Origin: JAFKKS01 sp050187875
GTDB taxonomy: Bacteria; Pseudomonadota; Alphaproteobacteria; Rhizobiales; Xanthobacteraceae
Direction: 5' to 3'
Assembly (NCBI GenBank): GCA_050187875.1
Contig: JBFWXB010000012.1
Location: 1-64,000, forward strand
DNA: 64,000 nt
Shown: piece by piece, positions 8,609 to 17,444 of the stretch
Position numbering within the stretch: the first letter of the stretch is position 1
How the letters are laid out: the number at the start of each line of letters is the position of its first letter
Made by a program: the position numbers and the translations under genes
The notes under the pieces: model-generated
The model's input: the letters and a program-made list of their open reading frames with translations, nothing else
Told to the model about the DNA's origin: nothing
Databases searched by the model: none

Positions 8609-9247
8609 TTACGAGGCCGGTAGCGGATGCCCCGGCATCAACTTGTAGGGATGCTTCCAGCCGGGCAGGGCCTTGATGCGTCCAAGCCAGGCCGCGATGG
8701 CGGGATGCGTGGCCGCGATGTCGAAGCCGAACTCCTCGGCCGGATAGTACAGATATCCGCACATCGAGATGTCGGCGATCGTTGGCGCGTCGCCGACGAT
8801 GAAGGACTGGCGCTCGAGATGTTTCTCGACGATGCCGAGGCTCGTTTTGATGCGCGCGCGGAAGAAGTCCATGACCGCTGTGTCGCCGTTCTTGGCGAAG
8901 GCGTGCATGAACCGATACGTCGCGAGGTAGCTCGTGAATTTGTGGTTGTCGAACAGGATCCAGCGCAGGATTTCGAGCCGCTCGGCTTCGCTCTTTCCTC
9001 CGAACCGGCCTGACTTCTCGGCGAGATAGGTCAGGATCACGCCGCTCTGGCTAAGCTTGACGTCGCCGTCGACGAGGACAGGGGCCTCGCCCATTTCGTT
9101 GACCGTGCGCCGGTATTCCGGCGTGCGCGTCTCGCCCTTGAAGAAATCGACGAAGATCGGCTCCCACGCCGTGTCCGTCAGTGCGAGCATCAGCGCCGCC
9201 TTATAGGCGTTGCCGGATTGGGCGAAGCAATAGAGCTTCATCGTCAT
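8609..9247 (-). CDS. Glutathione S-transferase family protein
   Basis: A 212-residue protein with an N-terminal thioredoxin-like domain (MKLYCFAQSGNAYKAAL, then EAPVLVDGDVKLSQSGVIL with the conserved cis-Pro and the glutathione gamma-glutamyl-binding Ser) and an all-helical C-terminal domain. It would conjugate or reduce using glutathione in the cytoplasm. Its ATG at 9247 overlaps the TGA of the upstream lipoprotein gene (ATGA), so translation is likely coupled; a second ATG is at 9241. The substrate cannot be assigned. Confidence 0.9.
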   Translation of the reverse strand: MTMKLYCFAQSGNAYKAALMLALTDTAWEPIFVDFFKGETRTPEYRRTVNEMGEAPVLVDGDVKLSQSGVILTYLAEKSGRFGGKSEAERLEILRWILFDNHKFTSYLATYRFMHAFAKNGDTAVMDFFRARIKTSLGIVEKHLERQSFIVGDAPTIADISMCGYLYYPAEEFGFDIAATHPAIAAWLGRIKALPGWKHPYKLMPGHPLPAS

Positions 9248-9750
9248 CGCACGAGCGACAATTGCTGCCCGGCCGCGGACTGCCCTTCGTAACGCGTCGG
9301 CGACACCGCGGTGAGCTTCACCAGCGGCTCACCATTGTGGTTGCGGATCACAAGCGCGCCACCCTCGAAGGACCATTTGCGGCTGGTGAAGAATTTGCCG
9401 GGGCATCCGCCCTCGGGCCGGATCGTGCCGTCGCTTCCGGCTGCCGCGACGAACGTCATGGCGCAGGAGCCGCCCGCCGATGAGCTCAGCGTCCAACGCC
9501 CTCCGATGTCGGTCGCGGCGATGCCGGGGCCGCTCGCCGGAGGGGTGGCGGCGTTCGCTCCCATCACGCCCCGCGTTGTGCCGTCGCCGACGCAGGCCGA
9601 GAGACAGAGCGCAAGCGCGAGGCCTGCCGCCGCTTGGCCCAGCGCGATTCGCGCGCCGACGCCGCGGGCGAGCCGAGGGGGCGTGCCTGCCGAAAAGCCG
9701 CTCTGCTGCCGGAAAGTCTTCGCGCCGGCGCGGCGCCCGCTTTGCCGCAT
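9244..9750 (-). CDS. Inh/AprI-type protease-inhibitor domain lipoprotein
   Basis: A 168-residue secreted protein. I start it at 9750 because AAGGAG stands just before that ATG; a longer in-frame extension lacks support. The N terminus is Arg-rich and unusually long (about 45 residues) before the hydrophobic stretch LALALCLSAC, a plausible lipobox with Cys as lipid anchor. The C-terminal 90 residues (GGRWTLSSSAGGSCAMTF, then GGCPGKFF and SRKWSFEGGALVIRNHNGEPL) match the AprI/Inh beta-barrel seen in metalloprotease inhibitors and Omp19-like outer-membrane lipoproteins. It probably faces the periplasm. The operon link to the GST gene is clear, but the shared role is not. Confidence 0.75.
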   Translation of the reverse strand: MRQSGRRAGAKTFRQQSGFSAGTPPRLARGVGARIALGQAAAGLALALCLSACVGDGTTRGVMGANAATPPASGPGIAATDIGGRWTLSSSAGGSCAMTFVAAAGSDGTIRPEGGCPGKFFTSRKWSFEGGALVIRNHNGEPLVKLTAVSPTRYEGQSAAGQQLSLVR

Positions 9751-9975
9751 CGCTTTCTCCTTGTAATTGCACGGCTTTTGCGGCCGCTGTGTCGAGAAGG
9801 CCCGCTGCTGGTGTAGCGCAGCTGCGGCCACAGTCAAAGCGTCCCGGCTGGCGCCGCGACCGGCACCGGCCGCTTCGTCCTATTTGGTTCGGCTTTACGG
9901 CTTCGAAACACACGTCGGCTAGGGTCGTCCTGTCGGGCCTGCCACGGGCCCGCTGTTGCGTTCTGGAGTAGGCGT

Positions 9976-10752
9976 ATGGATATCGCCACGGGGCTGGGGC
10001 TCCTCGCCGGCATCGCGGTCGTGCTCACCATGATCTTCATGGGCGGCGACCTGCATATGTTCATCAGCGAACATGCGATGATCATCATTTTCGGCGGATC
10101 GTTCGCGGCGACGCTCATCCGCTTTCCGCTCGCCGCCATGCTGCATGGTCTGCCGCTCGGCATGAAGTATGCGTTCACGTTGCGCAACGTCTCGCAGCGC
10201 GAACTGGTCGATCAGATCGCCGGGCTCGCCGAGGTCGCGCGCAAGCAGGGGCCGATCGGGCTCGAAAAGGTCGAGGTCGGCGATCCCTTCCTCGCCAAGG
10301 GCATCCGCTTCGTCGCTGACGGCTACGATGCCGACTTCATCCGCGACAATCTCGAACGCGACCGCGACAACTTCCTCACCCATCTCGACGAAGGGCAGAA
10401 GATCTATCGCGCCATCGGCGATTGCGCGCCGGCCTTCGGCATGATCGGAACGCTGATCGGCATGGTGCAGATGTTCGCCAACATGACCGACCCGTCGAAG
10501 CTCGGCCCGTTCATGGCAACGGCGCTGCTCGCGACGCTTTACGGCGCGCTTGTCGCCAACATCTTCTGCCTGCCGATCGCCGACAAGCTGCACGTCAAGC
10601 TCGTCGACGAGGAGATCAACCGCACGCTCATCATCGACGGCATCCTGATGATGCGGGATTCCAAGAGCCCCACCTTGGTGCGCGAGATGCTCGTCGCCTA
10701 TCTGCCGGAGAAGCATCGCGACGAGCCTGACGCGCTCGCCGAAGCGGCGTGA
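9976..10752 (+). CDS. MotA/TolQ-family stator protein (MotA-like, short PomA type)
   Basis: A 258-residue proton- or sodium-channel subunit with four membrane segments: two near residues 5-60, two near 150-215. The conserved stretches CAPAFGMIGTLIGMVQMF and LYGALVANIFCLPIADKL carry the Pro residues that couple ion flow to the rotor in MotA. The cytoplasmic loop between segments 2 and 3 is charged. It lies 18 bases before a MotB-like gene and forms a pair with it. No flagellar, chemotaxis or Tol-Pal gene is nearby, so it is an isolated stator pair. The partner motor could be flagellar or something else. Confidence 0.85.
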   Translation: MDIATGLGLLAGIAVVLTMIFMGGDLHMFISEHAMIIIFGGSFAATLIRFPLAAMLHGLPLGMKYAFTLRNVSQRELVDQIAGLAEVARKQGPIGLEKVEVGDPFLAKGIRFVADGYDADFIRDNLERDRDNFLTHLDEGQKIYRAIGDCAPAFGMIGTLIGMVQMFANMTDPSKLGPFMATALLATLYGALVANIFCLPIADKLHVKLVDEEINRTLIIDGILMMRDSKSPTLVREMLVAYLPEKHRDEPDALAEAA

Positions 10753-10770
10753 CGGGAAACGGCGGCGGCG

Positions 10771-11592
10771 ATGGCTAAGAAGCGCGGCGGCCACGCGGGC
10801 GGCCACGGCTGGTTCGTTACCTTCGCGGACCTGATGGGGCTGATGATGAGTTTCTTCGTGATGCTCGTCGCCTTCTCGACCCAGGACCAGCAGAAGCTGC
10901 AGATCGTCGCCGGCTCCATGCGCGACGCCTTCGGTGTGCAAACCGAAACGCGCTATTCCGGCCTCGTCGAGGTCGACGGCCTGCCGACGCGGCCGCGCTT
11001 GAAGAACGTCGAGCGCAAGCCGGAAGATTCTTCGCCGATCGTGACGCCCGACGAGAAGGAGCGTCAGCGCCAACGCGGCGCCAGGCTCCCGGTCGATCGC
11101 GCCTTTGCACTCGCCGCGACATCGTTGCGCCAAGCGATGCAAGATCTGCCGGAGCTCGCCGAACTTTCCAAGAACATCATGATCGAGGAGACGAAAGACG
11201 GTCTCAACATCGAGATCACGGATCAGGATGGCCGCTCGATGTTCCCGGAAGGCGCGAAGACGCCGTATGACCGCACGCGGCTTCTCATCCAGAAGATCGC
11301 GGGCCCCCTCAAAGCGATGCCGAACCGGATCACGATCTCCGGCCACACGGCCGCGAGCCGCTTGCCGCCGCGCCCGGGCTATGGGCCATGGGAGCTCTCG
11401 GCCGACCGCGCCAACGCCGTGCGCCAGATTCTGGAAGGGGAGGGGATTCCGCCGGCACGGCTCTTCATGGTCGCCGGGCGGGCCGATACGCAGCCCTTAT
11501 TCCCGGACGACCCCTATATCGCGGCCAATCGCCGGGTGACCATCACATTGATGCAGGAAGCGCCGCCGCTCCCGGCCGGTTTCGCGCAGTAG
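10771..11592 (+). CDS. MotB-like stator protein with OmpA peptidoglycan-binding domain
   Basis: A 273-residue inner-membrane protein with one N-terminal membrane segment. The segment GWFVTFADLMGLMMSFFVML carries the ion-binding Asp of MotB (FADLM). The periplasmic C-terminal OmpA-like domain shows ITISGHTAAS, WELSADRANAVRQIL and AANRRVTITLM. A 60-residue charged linker separates plug and OmpA domain. Together with the upstream MotA-like protein it should form a stator fixed to peptidoglycan. The usual GHTD motif reads GHTA here. Confidence 0.86.
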   Translation: MAKKRGGHAGGHGWFVTFADLMGLMMSFFVMLVAFSTQDQQKLQIVAGSMRDAFGVQTETRYSGLVEVDGLPTRPRLKNVERKPEDSSPIVTPDEKERQRQRGARLPVDRAFALAATSLRQAMQDLPELAELSKNIMIEETKDGLNIEITDQDGRSMFPEGAKTPYDRTRLLIQKIAGPLKAMPNRITISGHTAASRLPPRPGYGPWELSADRANAVRQILEGEGIPPARLFMVAGRADTQPLFPDDPYIAANRRVTITLMQEAPPLPAGFAQ

Positions 11593-11694
11593 CTGCAGAG
11601 CTACCACGACAATCGGCGGAAGTGTTTTCCTTTCCCGGGGGAGTGCTATAAGGAGCGCCCTTTCCCAAAGAGGCCGAAGCGCTCGCCTACCAGC

Positions 11695-13620
11695 ATGACC
11701 GAGGTCACGCGTGAGATTACGCATCCTCCTTCCGCCCGCGCGGGGGAGGACGCGGCGGAGGCGCATCCTGGCAGCGTCTGGACCTTGGCGCTTGGCAGTC
11801 TCGGCGTCGTCTATGGCGATATCGGCACGAGCCCGCTCTACGCCTTCCGCGAGGCGGTGACGGCCGCCGCTGGCACGGGGCCGATCACCCGCGAAATCGT
11901 GCTCGGCGTGCTCTCGCTCATTCTCTGGGCGCTGATCATCGTCGTCACCTGCAAATATGTGCTGCTCTTGCTGCGCGCCGACAACAACGGCGAGGGCGGA
12001 ACCCTCTCGCTGACGGCGCTGGCGTCGCGGGCGCTGGGACGGCGCACGACGCTGATTTTCATCCTCGGCATGGTCGGCGCCGCGATGTTCTACGGCGACT
12101 CCCTCATCACGCCGGCGATTTCGGTTCTCTCGGCCGTGGAAGGCTTGAAACTCGCGACGCCGGCTTTCGAAGAGTTCGTGATCCCGCTGACGATCGTGAT
12201 CCTGGTGGCGCTGTTCGCCGTCCAAAGCCATGGCACCGCGCGCGTCGCCGCCCTTTTCGGCCCCGTCATGCTGGTGTGGTTTCTCGCTATTGCCTTGGCC
12301 GGCGTGCGCCATATCAGCGATGACCCGCACGTCTTGGCGGCGATCAATCCGTGGTATGCGCTCTGGTTCATGTACAATAACGGCGCGATTGCGTTGATCG
12401 CGCTGGGCGCCGTGTTCCTCGCGGTGACGGGCGGAGAGGCGCTCTACGCCGATCTTGGCCATTTCGGGCGACGCCCGATCCAGATGGCGTGGCTCGGCCT
12501 CGTGCTGCCCGCGCTCGTCATCAACTATTTCGGACAGGGCGCGCTCGTTCTCGCCGATGTGACGGCGATCAAGAATCCGTTTTATCGTCTCGTCCCCGAA
12601 AGCCTGCTGCTGCCGATGGTCGTGCTGGCGACGATCGCCACTGTCATCGCCAGTCAGGCGGTGATCACCGGCGCTTACTCGCTCACGCGCCAGGCGATCC
12701 AGCTCGGTTTCCTGCCGCGGCTCGCCATCCGCCACACGTCGGAATCGCATTATGGGCAGATCTACATGCCCAAGGTGAATGCGTTCCTCCTCGTCGGTGT
12801 CCTCCTTCTCGTCGGTTTGTTCCGCACGTCGAGTGGCCTCGCCTCGGCCTATGGCATCGCCGTCACGACAACCATGCTGGTCGACGGCATGCTCGGCTTC
12901 CTCGTGATCTGGAAGCTGTGGCACTGGCGCTGGTGGACAGCCGCACTTCTCATACTGCCATTCTTGGTCGTCGACTCGACCTTCTTCCTTGCCAACCTTC
13001 TGAAGTTGTTGGAGGGCGCCTGGGTGCCGCTTCTCTTCGCGTCGCTTATCGTACTCGCCGTCGCGACGTGGCGGCGCGGCACGCACATCCTCGCCCAGAA
13101 GACGCGCAAGACCGAGATCCCGCTCGATACATTGATCAAGAGCCTGGAGAAGAAGCCTCCGCATGTCGTGCCGGGAACGGCGGTTTTCCTGACCAGCGAT
13201 CCCGAGTTCGCGCCGACCGCGCTCCTCCACAATCTCAAGCACAACAAGGTGCTGCATGAGCACAATGTGATCCTCACCATCGTCACCACCGACACGCCGC
13301 GGGTCGGCGACGACGATCGCGTGCGCATCACGCATGTGACGCCGCGATTCAGCCGGGTGGTGCTGCGCTTCGGATTCGCTGAGACGCCGAATGTGCCGCG
13401 CGCGCTCGGCATCGCGCGCAAGCTCGGCTGGACCTTCGACATCATGTCGACGTCGTTCTTCCTGTCGCGACGCTCGATCAAGCCGGCCTCGCGTTCCGGC
13501 ATGCCGATCTGGCAGGATCGGCTGTTCATCGCACTCGCCAAGGGCGCGAGCGATGCCACGGACTTCTTTCAGATCCCGACCGGCCGCGTGGTCGAAGTGG
13601 GCACACAGGTCACGGTTTAG
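11695..13620 (+). CDS. kup: Kup-type low-affinity potassium transporter
   Basis: A 641-residue KUP/HAK/KT protein. The family hallmark GVVYGDIGTSPLYAFRE is at about residues 40-56, followed by about twelve membrane segments up to residue 460 and a cytoplasmic tail of about 170 residues. GEALYADLGHFGRRPI and the NYFGQGA segment are also typical. It imports K+ with protons. The start ATG 11695 lies about 100 bases after the MotB-like gene, so it probably has its own promoter. Confidence 0.95.
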   Translation: MTEVTREITHPPSARAGEDAAEAHPGSVWTLALGSLGVVYGDIGTSPLYAFREAVTAAAGTGPITREIVLGVLSLILWALIIVVTCKYVLLLLRADNNGEGGTLSLTALASRALGRRTTLIFILGMVGAAMFYGDSLITPAISVLSAVEGLKLATPAFEEFVIPLTIVILVALFAVQSHGTARVAALFGPVMLVWFLAIALAGVRHISDDPHVLAAINPWYALWFMYNNGAIALIALGAVFLAVTGGEALYADLGHFGRRPIQMAWLGLVLPALVINYFGQGALVLADVTAIKNPFYRLVPESLLLPMVVLATIATVIASQAVITGAYSLTRQAIQLGFLPRLAIRHTSESHYGQIYMPKVNAFLLVGVLLLVGLFRTSSGLASAYGIAVTTTMLVDGMLGFLVIWKLWHWRWWTAALLILPFLVVDSTFFLANLLKLLEGAWVPLLFASLIVLAVATWRRGTHILAQKTRKTEIPLDTLIKSLEKKPPHVVPGTAVFLTSDPEFAPTALLHNLKHNKVLHEHNVILTIVTTDTPRVGDDDRVRITHVTPRFSRVVLRFGFAETPNVPRALGIARKLGWTFDIMSTSFFLSRRSIKPASRSGMPIWQDRLFIALAKGASDATDFFQIPTGRVVEVGTQVTV

Positions 13621-13656
13621 TTCGGCGCATGGTGGCGCCAGCGCCAGGAGCAACAC

Positions 13657-13992
13657 ATGTCCGATCCGTCGTCCGCGCATACGGTCACTGACCTCTTTCC
13701 GGAGGACGTCGCCCGCCGTCTCGCGGCGAACGAGGTCGTCTTGGTCGATGTACGCGAGCCGAACGAGACGGCGCTGGAGCGTTACCCCGGATCGGTGCTG
13801 GTTCCGCTCTCGCAGTTCGATCCCTCGCTCATTCCCGATCCGCAGGGCCGCCAGGTCGTCTTCGCATGCCGCTCGGGCAAGCGGTCGGTGACGGCGTCGC
13901 TCGCCGCACAAGCCGCCGGATACCCTTATGCCGCGCATCTCGCGGGCGGCATTCTGGCGTGGAAGGCGGCGGGACTTCCGACCGAGACCTGA
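13657..13992 (+). CDS. Rhodanese-like domain protein
   Basis: A 111-residue single rhodanese domain. The active-site loop is FACRSGKRSV, with Cys at about residue 70 able to carry a persulfide; LVDVREPNE and YAAHLAGGILAWKAAGLP are the usual flanking motifs. It could transfer sulfur from thiosulfate or a persulfide to an acceptor in the cytoplasm. It sits 36 bases after kup and 8 bases before the aminotransferase, so it is probably cotranscribed with the latter. Confidence 0.9.
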   Translation: MSDPSSAHTVTDLFPEDVARRLAANEVVLVDVREPNETALERYPGSVLVPLSQFDPSLIPDPQGRQVVFACRSGKRSVTASLAAQAAGYPYAAHLAGGILAWKAAGLPTET

Positions 13993-14000
13993 CGGCTGCA

Positions 14001-15155
14001 ATGAATCCCGTTTTTGCCGACTTGCCGGTTTCGGTGTTCGAGGTGATGTCGCGCCTTGCGCGCGAGAACGACGCCATCAATCTCGGCCAGGGCTTTCCCG
14101 ACGACCCAGGACCGGAGGACGTGCGGCGCAAGGCGGCGGACGCCGTCATCGACGGGTGGAACCAATATCCGCCGATGATGGGTTTGCCGGAGTTGCGCCA
14201 TGCGATCGCGGCGCATTACCGGCATTGGCAGAACCTTACACTCGATCCCGATGCCGAGATCATGGTGACGTCGGGTGCGACCGAGGCGCTAGCAGGGAGC
14301 CTTCTCGCGCTGCTCGAGCCGGGCGACGAGGTCGTGCTCTTCCAGCCCCTCTATGATGCCTATGTCCCGCTGGTGCAGCGCGCCGGCGGTGTGCCGCGCT
14401 TCGTGCGCCTCGAGCCGCCCCATTGGCGCTTCACGGAGGAGATGCTGGCGGCGGTCTTTTCGCCGAAGACGAAGGTCGTCCTCCTCAACAATCCGCTTAA
14501 TCCGGCGGGCGTCGTCTATTCGCGCGACGATCTCGCGCTGCTCGCGCGCTTCTGCGAGCGCTTTAACGCCGTCGCGGTGTGCGACGAGGTCTGGGAGCAT
14601 GTGATCTTCGACGGCTTGTCCCACACGCCGCTGATCGCGCTGCCGGGCATGCGCAAGCGCTGCGTCAAGATCGGCTCCGCCGGTAAGATATTCTCGCTGA
14701 CCGGCTGGAAGGTCGGGTTCGTCTGCGCCGCGCCACGGCTGATGCGCGTGCTTGCGAAGGCGCATCAATACATCACCTTCACGACGCCGCCGAACCTGCA
14801 AGCGGCCGTGGCCTACGGCCTTGCCAAGGCCGACGCCTATTTCCACGACATGCGGCACGATTTTCAGCGCAGTCGCGATCGGTTTGCGTCCGGCCTGCGT
14901 GCGCTCGGCTTTCCGGTGCTCGATTCGCAGGGGACATATTTCCTGAACGTCGATTTGGCGCCGCTAGGCCTGAACGAAGATGATGAGGCATTTTGCAAAC
15001 GCTTGGTCGCGGAGCATAAGGTCGCCGCTATCCCGGTCTCGGCCTTCTATGCCGACACGCCGATCCGCTCGGTGGTGCGCTTCTGCTTCGCCAAGCGCGA
15101 CGCGACACTCGATGCCGCATTGGAAAAGCTCGCTGGCGTGATCGGGCGCGGCTAG
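14001..15155 (+). CDS. PLP-dependent class I/II aminotransferase
   Basis: A 384-residue fold-type I aminotransferase. Motifs include NLGQGFPDDPGPEDV, VTSGATEAL, the substrate/cofactor motif NNPLNPAGVVY, CDEVWEHVIFDG and the PLP-lysine segment GSAGKIFSLTGWKVGF. The N terminus (VFEVMSRLARENDAINLGQGFPD) resembles the methionine/kynurenine aminotransferase YbdL-like group. The start at ATG 14001 is preferred over an in-frame upstream start that would lie within the rhodanese gene. It probably transaminates a hydrophobic or sulfur amino acid; the precise substrate is inferred only. Confidence 0.9.
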   Translation: MNPVFADLPVSVFEVMSRLARENDAINLGQGFPDDPGPEDVRRKAADAVIDGWNQYPPMMGLPELRHAIAAHYRHWQNLTLDPDAEIMVTSGATEALAGSLLALLEPGDEVVLFQPLYDAYVPLVQRAGGVPRFVRLEPPHWRFTEEMLAAVFSPKTKVVLLNNPLNPAGVVYSRDDLALLARFCERFNAVAVCDEVWEHVIFDGLSHTPLIALPGMRKRCVKIGSAGKIFSLTGWKVGFVCAAPRLMRVLAKAHQYITFTTPPNLQAAVAYGLAKADAYFHDMRHDFQRSRDRFASGLRALGFPVLDSQGTYFLNVDLAPLGLNEDDEAFCKRLVAEHKVAAIPVSAFYADTPIRSVVRFCFAKRDATLDAALEKLAGVIGRG

Positions 15156-15276
15156 CAATGCCTGTGCGCTCTTAACGTCATTTCATCGTTTTGGCGCTTG
15201 CGACGCAAAAGCGCTTTCCACTTTCGACAATCATGCTCTAGCCTGTCTGCCACTCTTGTCGCTTCGGGGGACCGCG

Positions 15277-16380
15277 ATGCGAAAAGTGGCGTCTGGTCTG
15301 TTGGTCGTTGCTGTGGCGTTTGGCGCATGGCTTGCGCCGGCGTTGGCGCAGTCGAAACGCACCGTCAACGTCTACAACTGGTCCGACTATATCGAGCCGA
15401 AAGTCGTCGAAGACTTCACCGCCGAAACCGGTATCGAGGTCCGCTACGATACGTTCGATTCCAACGATCTTCTGGAAACGAAGCTGCTCGCGGGGAAGTC
15501 GGGTTACGACATTGTCGTGCCGACGGGCTATTTCCTCGAGCGGCAGATCAAGGCGGGTGTGTTTCAGAAGCTCGATAAGTCGAAGCTTCCACACCTGATC
15601 AATGCCTGGCCGGAAGTCACGAAGCGGCTCGCCGTCTACGACCCCGGGAATCTTTACGCCGTCAACTACATGTGGGGCACGACGGGGATCGGCTACAACG
15701 TTGCGAAGCTGAAGGAGCGCTTTGGCGATATCGGCGTCGCCGATAGCTGGGATCTCGTCTTCAAGCCGGAGAACCTTGAGAAGTTCAAGGATTGCGGCGT
15801 CGACATGCTCGATTCTCCCGACGACATTCTCGCCGCGGCGCTGAAATATCTCCATCTCGACCCGAACTCGTCGAACGCCAAGGACCTGGAGCGCGCCGCC
15901 GAGCTTGTCACCAAGGTGCGCCCGTCTGTGCGGAAGTTTCATTCCTCCGAATATCTCAACGCGCTGGCGAGCGGCGAGATCTGCCTCGTGGTCGGCTGGT
16001 CGGGCGACATCAAGCAGTCCGCCCGCCGGGCGCGCGAGGCGAAGAACGGCGTCGAAGTCGGCTACGCCCTGCCGAAAGAGGGCGCGCAGATGTTCTTCGA
16101 CAATTTCGCTATTCCGCGCGACGCGACCAACATCAACGAGGCGCACGCCTTCATCGATTATATGCTGCGGCCGGAGATCGCTGCGCGCAACAGCAATTAT
16201 CTCGGCTACGCCAACGGTAACCTCGCCAGCCAGAAATTCATCTCCGAAGCCGTGTTGAACGACAAGACCGTCTATCCAGACGCGAAGACGATGCAGGGGC
16301 TCTATGTCCTGCGCGCGCACGACCAGAAAACGCAGCGGCTGATGAACCGGCTCTGGACCCGCATCAAGACCGGACAGTAG
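15277..16380 (+). CDS. Polyamine ABC transporter substrate-binding protein (PotF-like), orphan
   Basis: A 367-residue periplasmic protein with a clean signal peptide ending LAPALAQ. The mature start VNVYNWSDYIEPKVVEDFTAETGIEV is the signature of PotD/PotF putrescine/spermidine-binding proteins, and NYMWGTTGIGYN follows at about residue 125. No permease or ATPase gene is next to it, so it must work with a transporter encoded elsewhere or act as a sensor. ATG 15277 is chosen because the signal peptide starts there; an ATG 21 bases upstream is in frame. Confidence 0.9.
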   Translation: MRKVASGLLVVAVAFGAWLAPALAQSKRTVNVYNWSDYIEPKVVEDFTAETGIEVRYDTFDSNDLLETKLLAGKSGYDIVVPTGYFLERQIKAGVFQKLDKSKLPHLINAWPEVTKRLAVYDPGNLYAVNYMWGTTGIGYNVAKLKERFGDIGVADSWDLVFKPENLEKFKDCGVDMLDSPDDILAAALKYLHLDPNSSNAKDLERAAELVTKVRPSVRKFHSSEYLNALASGEICLVVGWSGDIKQSARRAREAKNGVEVGYALPKEGAQMFFDNFAIPRDATNINEAHAFIDYMLRPEIAARNSNYLGYANGNLASQKFISEAVLNDKTVYPDAKTMQGLYVLRAHDQKTQRLMNRLWTRIKTGQ

Positions 16381-16402
16381 ACAATTCACGCATGAGTCTC
16401 CG

Positions 16403-16468
16403 CTCGTCCCCGCGAAGGCGGGGACCCAGGGCCACGAAGACTGGATTCCCGCTTGCGCGGGCATGAGC
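16403..16468. repeat. Palindromic intergenic repeat, family A copy 3 (short)
   Basis: It contains the GTCCCCGCGAAGGCGGGGAC hairpin and a CCCGCTTGCGCGGG hairpin, with a middle of only about 20 bases, so it is a short variant like the copy at 52,539. It lies between the convergent potF-like and lpxXL genes. Confidence 0.8.
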
Positions 16469-16492
16469 GAAGGGTGCGGCCCCAATCCGGAG

Positions 16493-17425
16493 TTAGCGCC
16501 AGCGGCGGTGCAGCCAGAGCCATTGCTCTGGGTGTTCCCGCACCCATTGCTCGACGACGGACGTGACGATCTGCATCGTTCCGGCGACGTCGATGGCGCC
16601 GCTCGCGTCGCGCGCGGGTGCGATCTCGTCAGTCAACTCCAGACGGAATCGGTTGTCCGGCAGGCGCACGACGCGCGCGCCGTGAATTGGACATTCGAAG
16701 CGCCGCGCCATCCGCGCGAGCAGCGGATTGGCTTTGCACGGCCGTCCGAAAAACGTCACGTCGACGCCACGCGAGAAATGCTGGTCGACGAGAATCCCGA
16801 CATGATCGCCCTTTTCGACCGCCGCCGCGACCTTGAACGCCGCGTCGACGCCGCGCGCCGAGATCAACGTGCCCATATTGACGGCGCGGATGCTCTGGAG
16901 GGCGTCGGCGATGTCGGCGATGTTCGGCCGCCGATAGAGGATCGACGTCGGCAGGCCGAAGGCGGCGGCAACGACCGCCGGCAGCTCCCAGTTGGCGAGA
17001 TGCGCCGCGAAGAGGAGTGCAGGTTTGCCGTCGTCGCGCAGATGCACGAAACGCTCGAGGCTGTTGGGGGCGATCTCCACCCGTTCGCTGGACTGAAGGA
17101 TTTGATCGAGGCCGAGGCGATCGAGATTGGGATATTCGGCGCCGACGCGGCCGAGATTGTCCCAGACGCCGTCAAGGATCGCATCGATCTCGGTCTGCGA
17201 CTTCTCGGGGAAGGCGGCCGTGAGGTTGGCGTGCCCGACCTTGTGCTCGGCGAGCCAGGGGCCAAGCCGGCGCATGAAGCGCGCGGCGAAGGCGACGCTG
17301 CGTTTCGGGTCAGCGCGACGGAAAAGCTTGAGCAAAGCGAGCGCAGTGACGCCAGCCGCCCAATCGATCGACGGCTTGAGCCAAGCCGCGGCTCGCCGCG
17401 CAAACCTGCCGAACTGCGTTTGCAA
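16493..17425 (-). CDS. lpxXL: Lipid A very-long-chain acyltransferase (LpxXL, HtrB/LpxL family)
   Basis: A 310-residue late acyltransferase of lipid A. The catalytic H-x4-E motif reads HLANWE in the segment LFAAHLANWELPAVVAAAFG. It lies last in the block acpXL-fabZXL-fabF2XL-fabF1XL-adhXL-lpxXL known from Rhizobium, where LpxXL moves 27-hydroxyoctacosanoate from AcpXL to lipid A. The start is uncertain. TTG 17425 keeps the full domain and avoids overlap with adhXL; another in-frame TTG at 17497 would overlap it by about 50 bases. It is expected to act at the cytoplasmic face of the inner membrane. Confidence 0.88.
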   Translation of the reverse strand: MQTQFGRFARRAAAWLKPSIDWAAGVTALALLKLFRRADPKRSVAFAARFMRRLGPWLAEHKVGHANLTAAFPEKSQTEIDAILDGVWDNLGRVGAEYPNLDRLGLDQILQSSERVEIAPNSLERFVHLRDDGKPALLFAAHLANWELPAVVAAAFGLPTSILYRRPNIADIADALQSIRAVNMGTLISARGVDAAFKVAAAVEKGDHVGILVDQHFSRGVDVTFFGRPCKANPLLARMARRFECPIHGARVVRLPDNRFRLELTDEIAPARDASGAIDVAGTMQIVTSVVEQWVREHPEQWLWLHRRWR

Positions 17426-17444
17426 TCGTGTGTCCGCCGAGGGA

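Noticed and set aside
11497..14001. 834-codon open frame on the minus strand across kup and the rhodanese gene
   Set aside because: It lies opposite well-conserved Kup and rhodanese proteins. Its product is Arg/His/Asp-rich without any domain, typical of antisense frames in GC-rich DNA.
15194..15214. Imperfect hairpin (GCGCTTGCG / CGCAAAAGCGC) between the aminotransferase and potF-like genes
   Set aside because: The stem has two unpaired A residues and only a short T run, so neither a terminator nor an operator call is safe.
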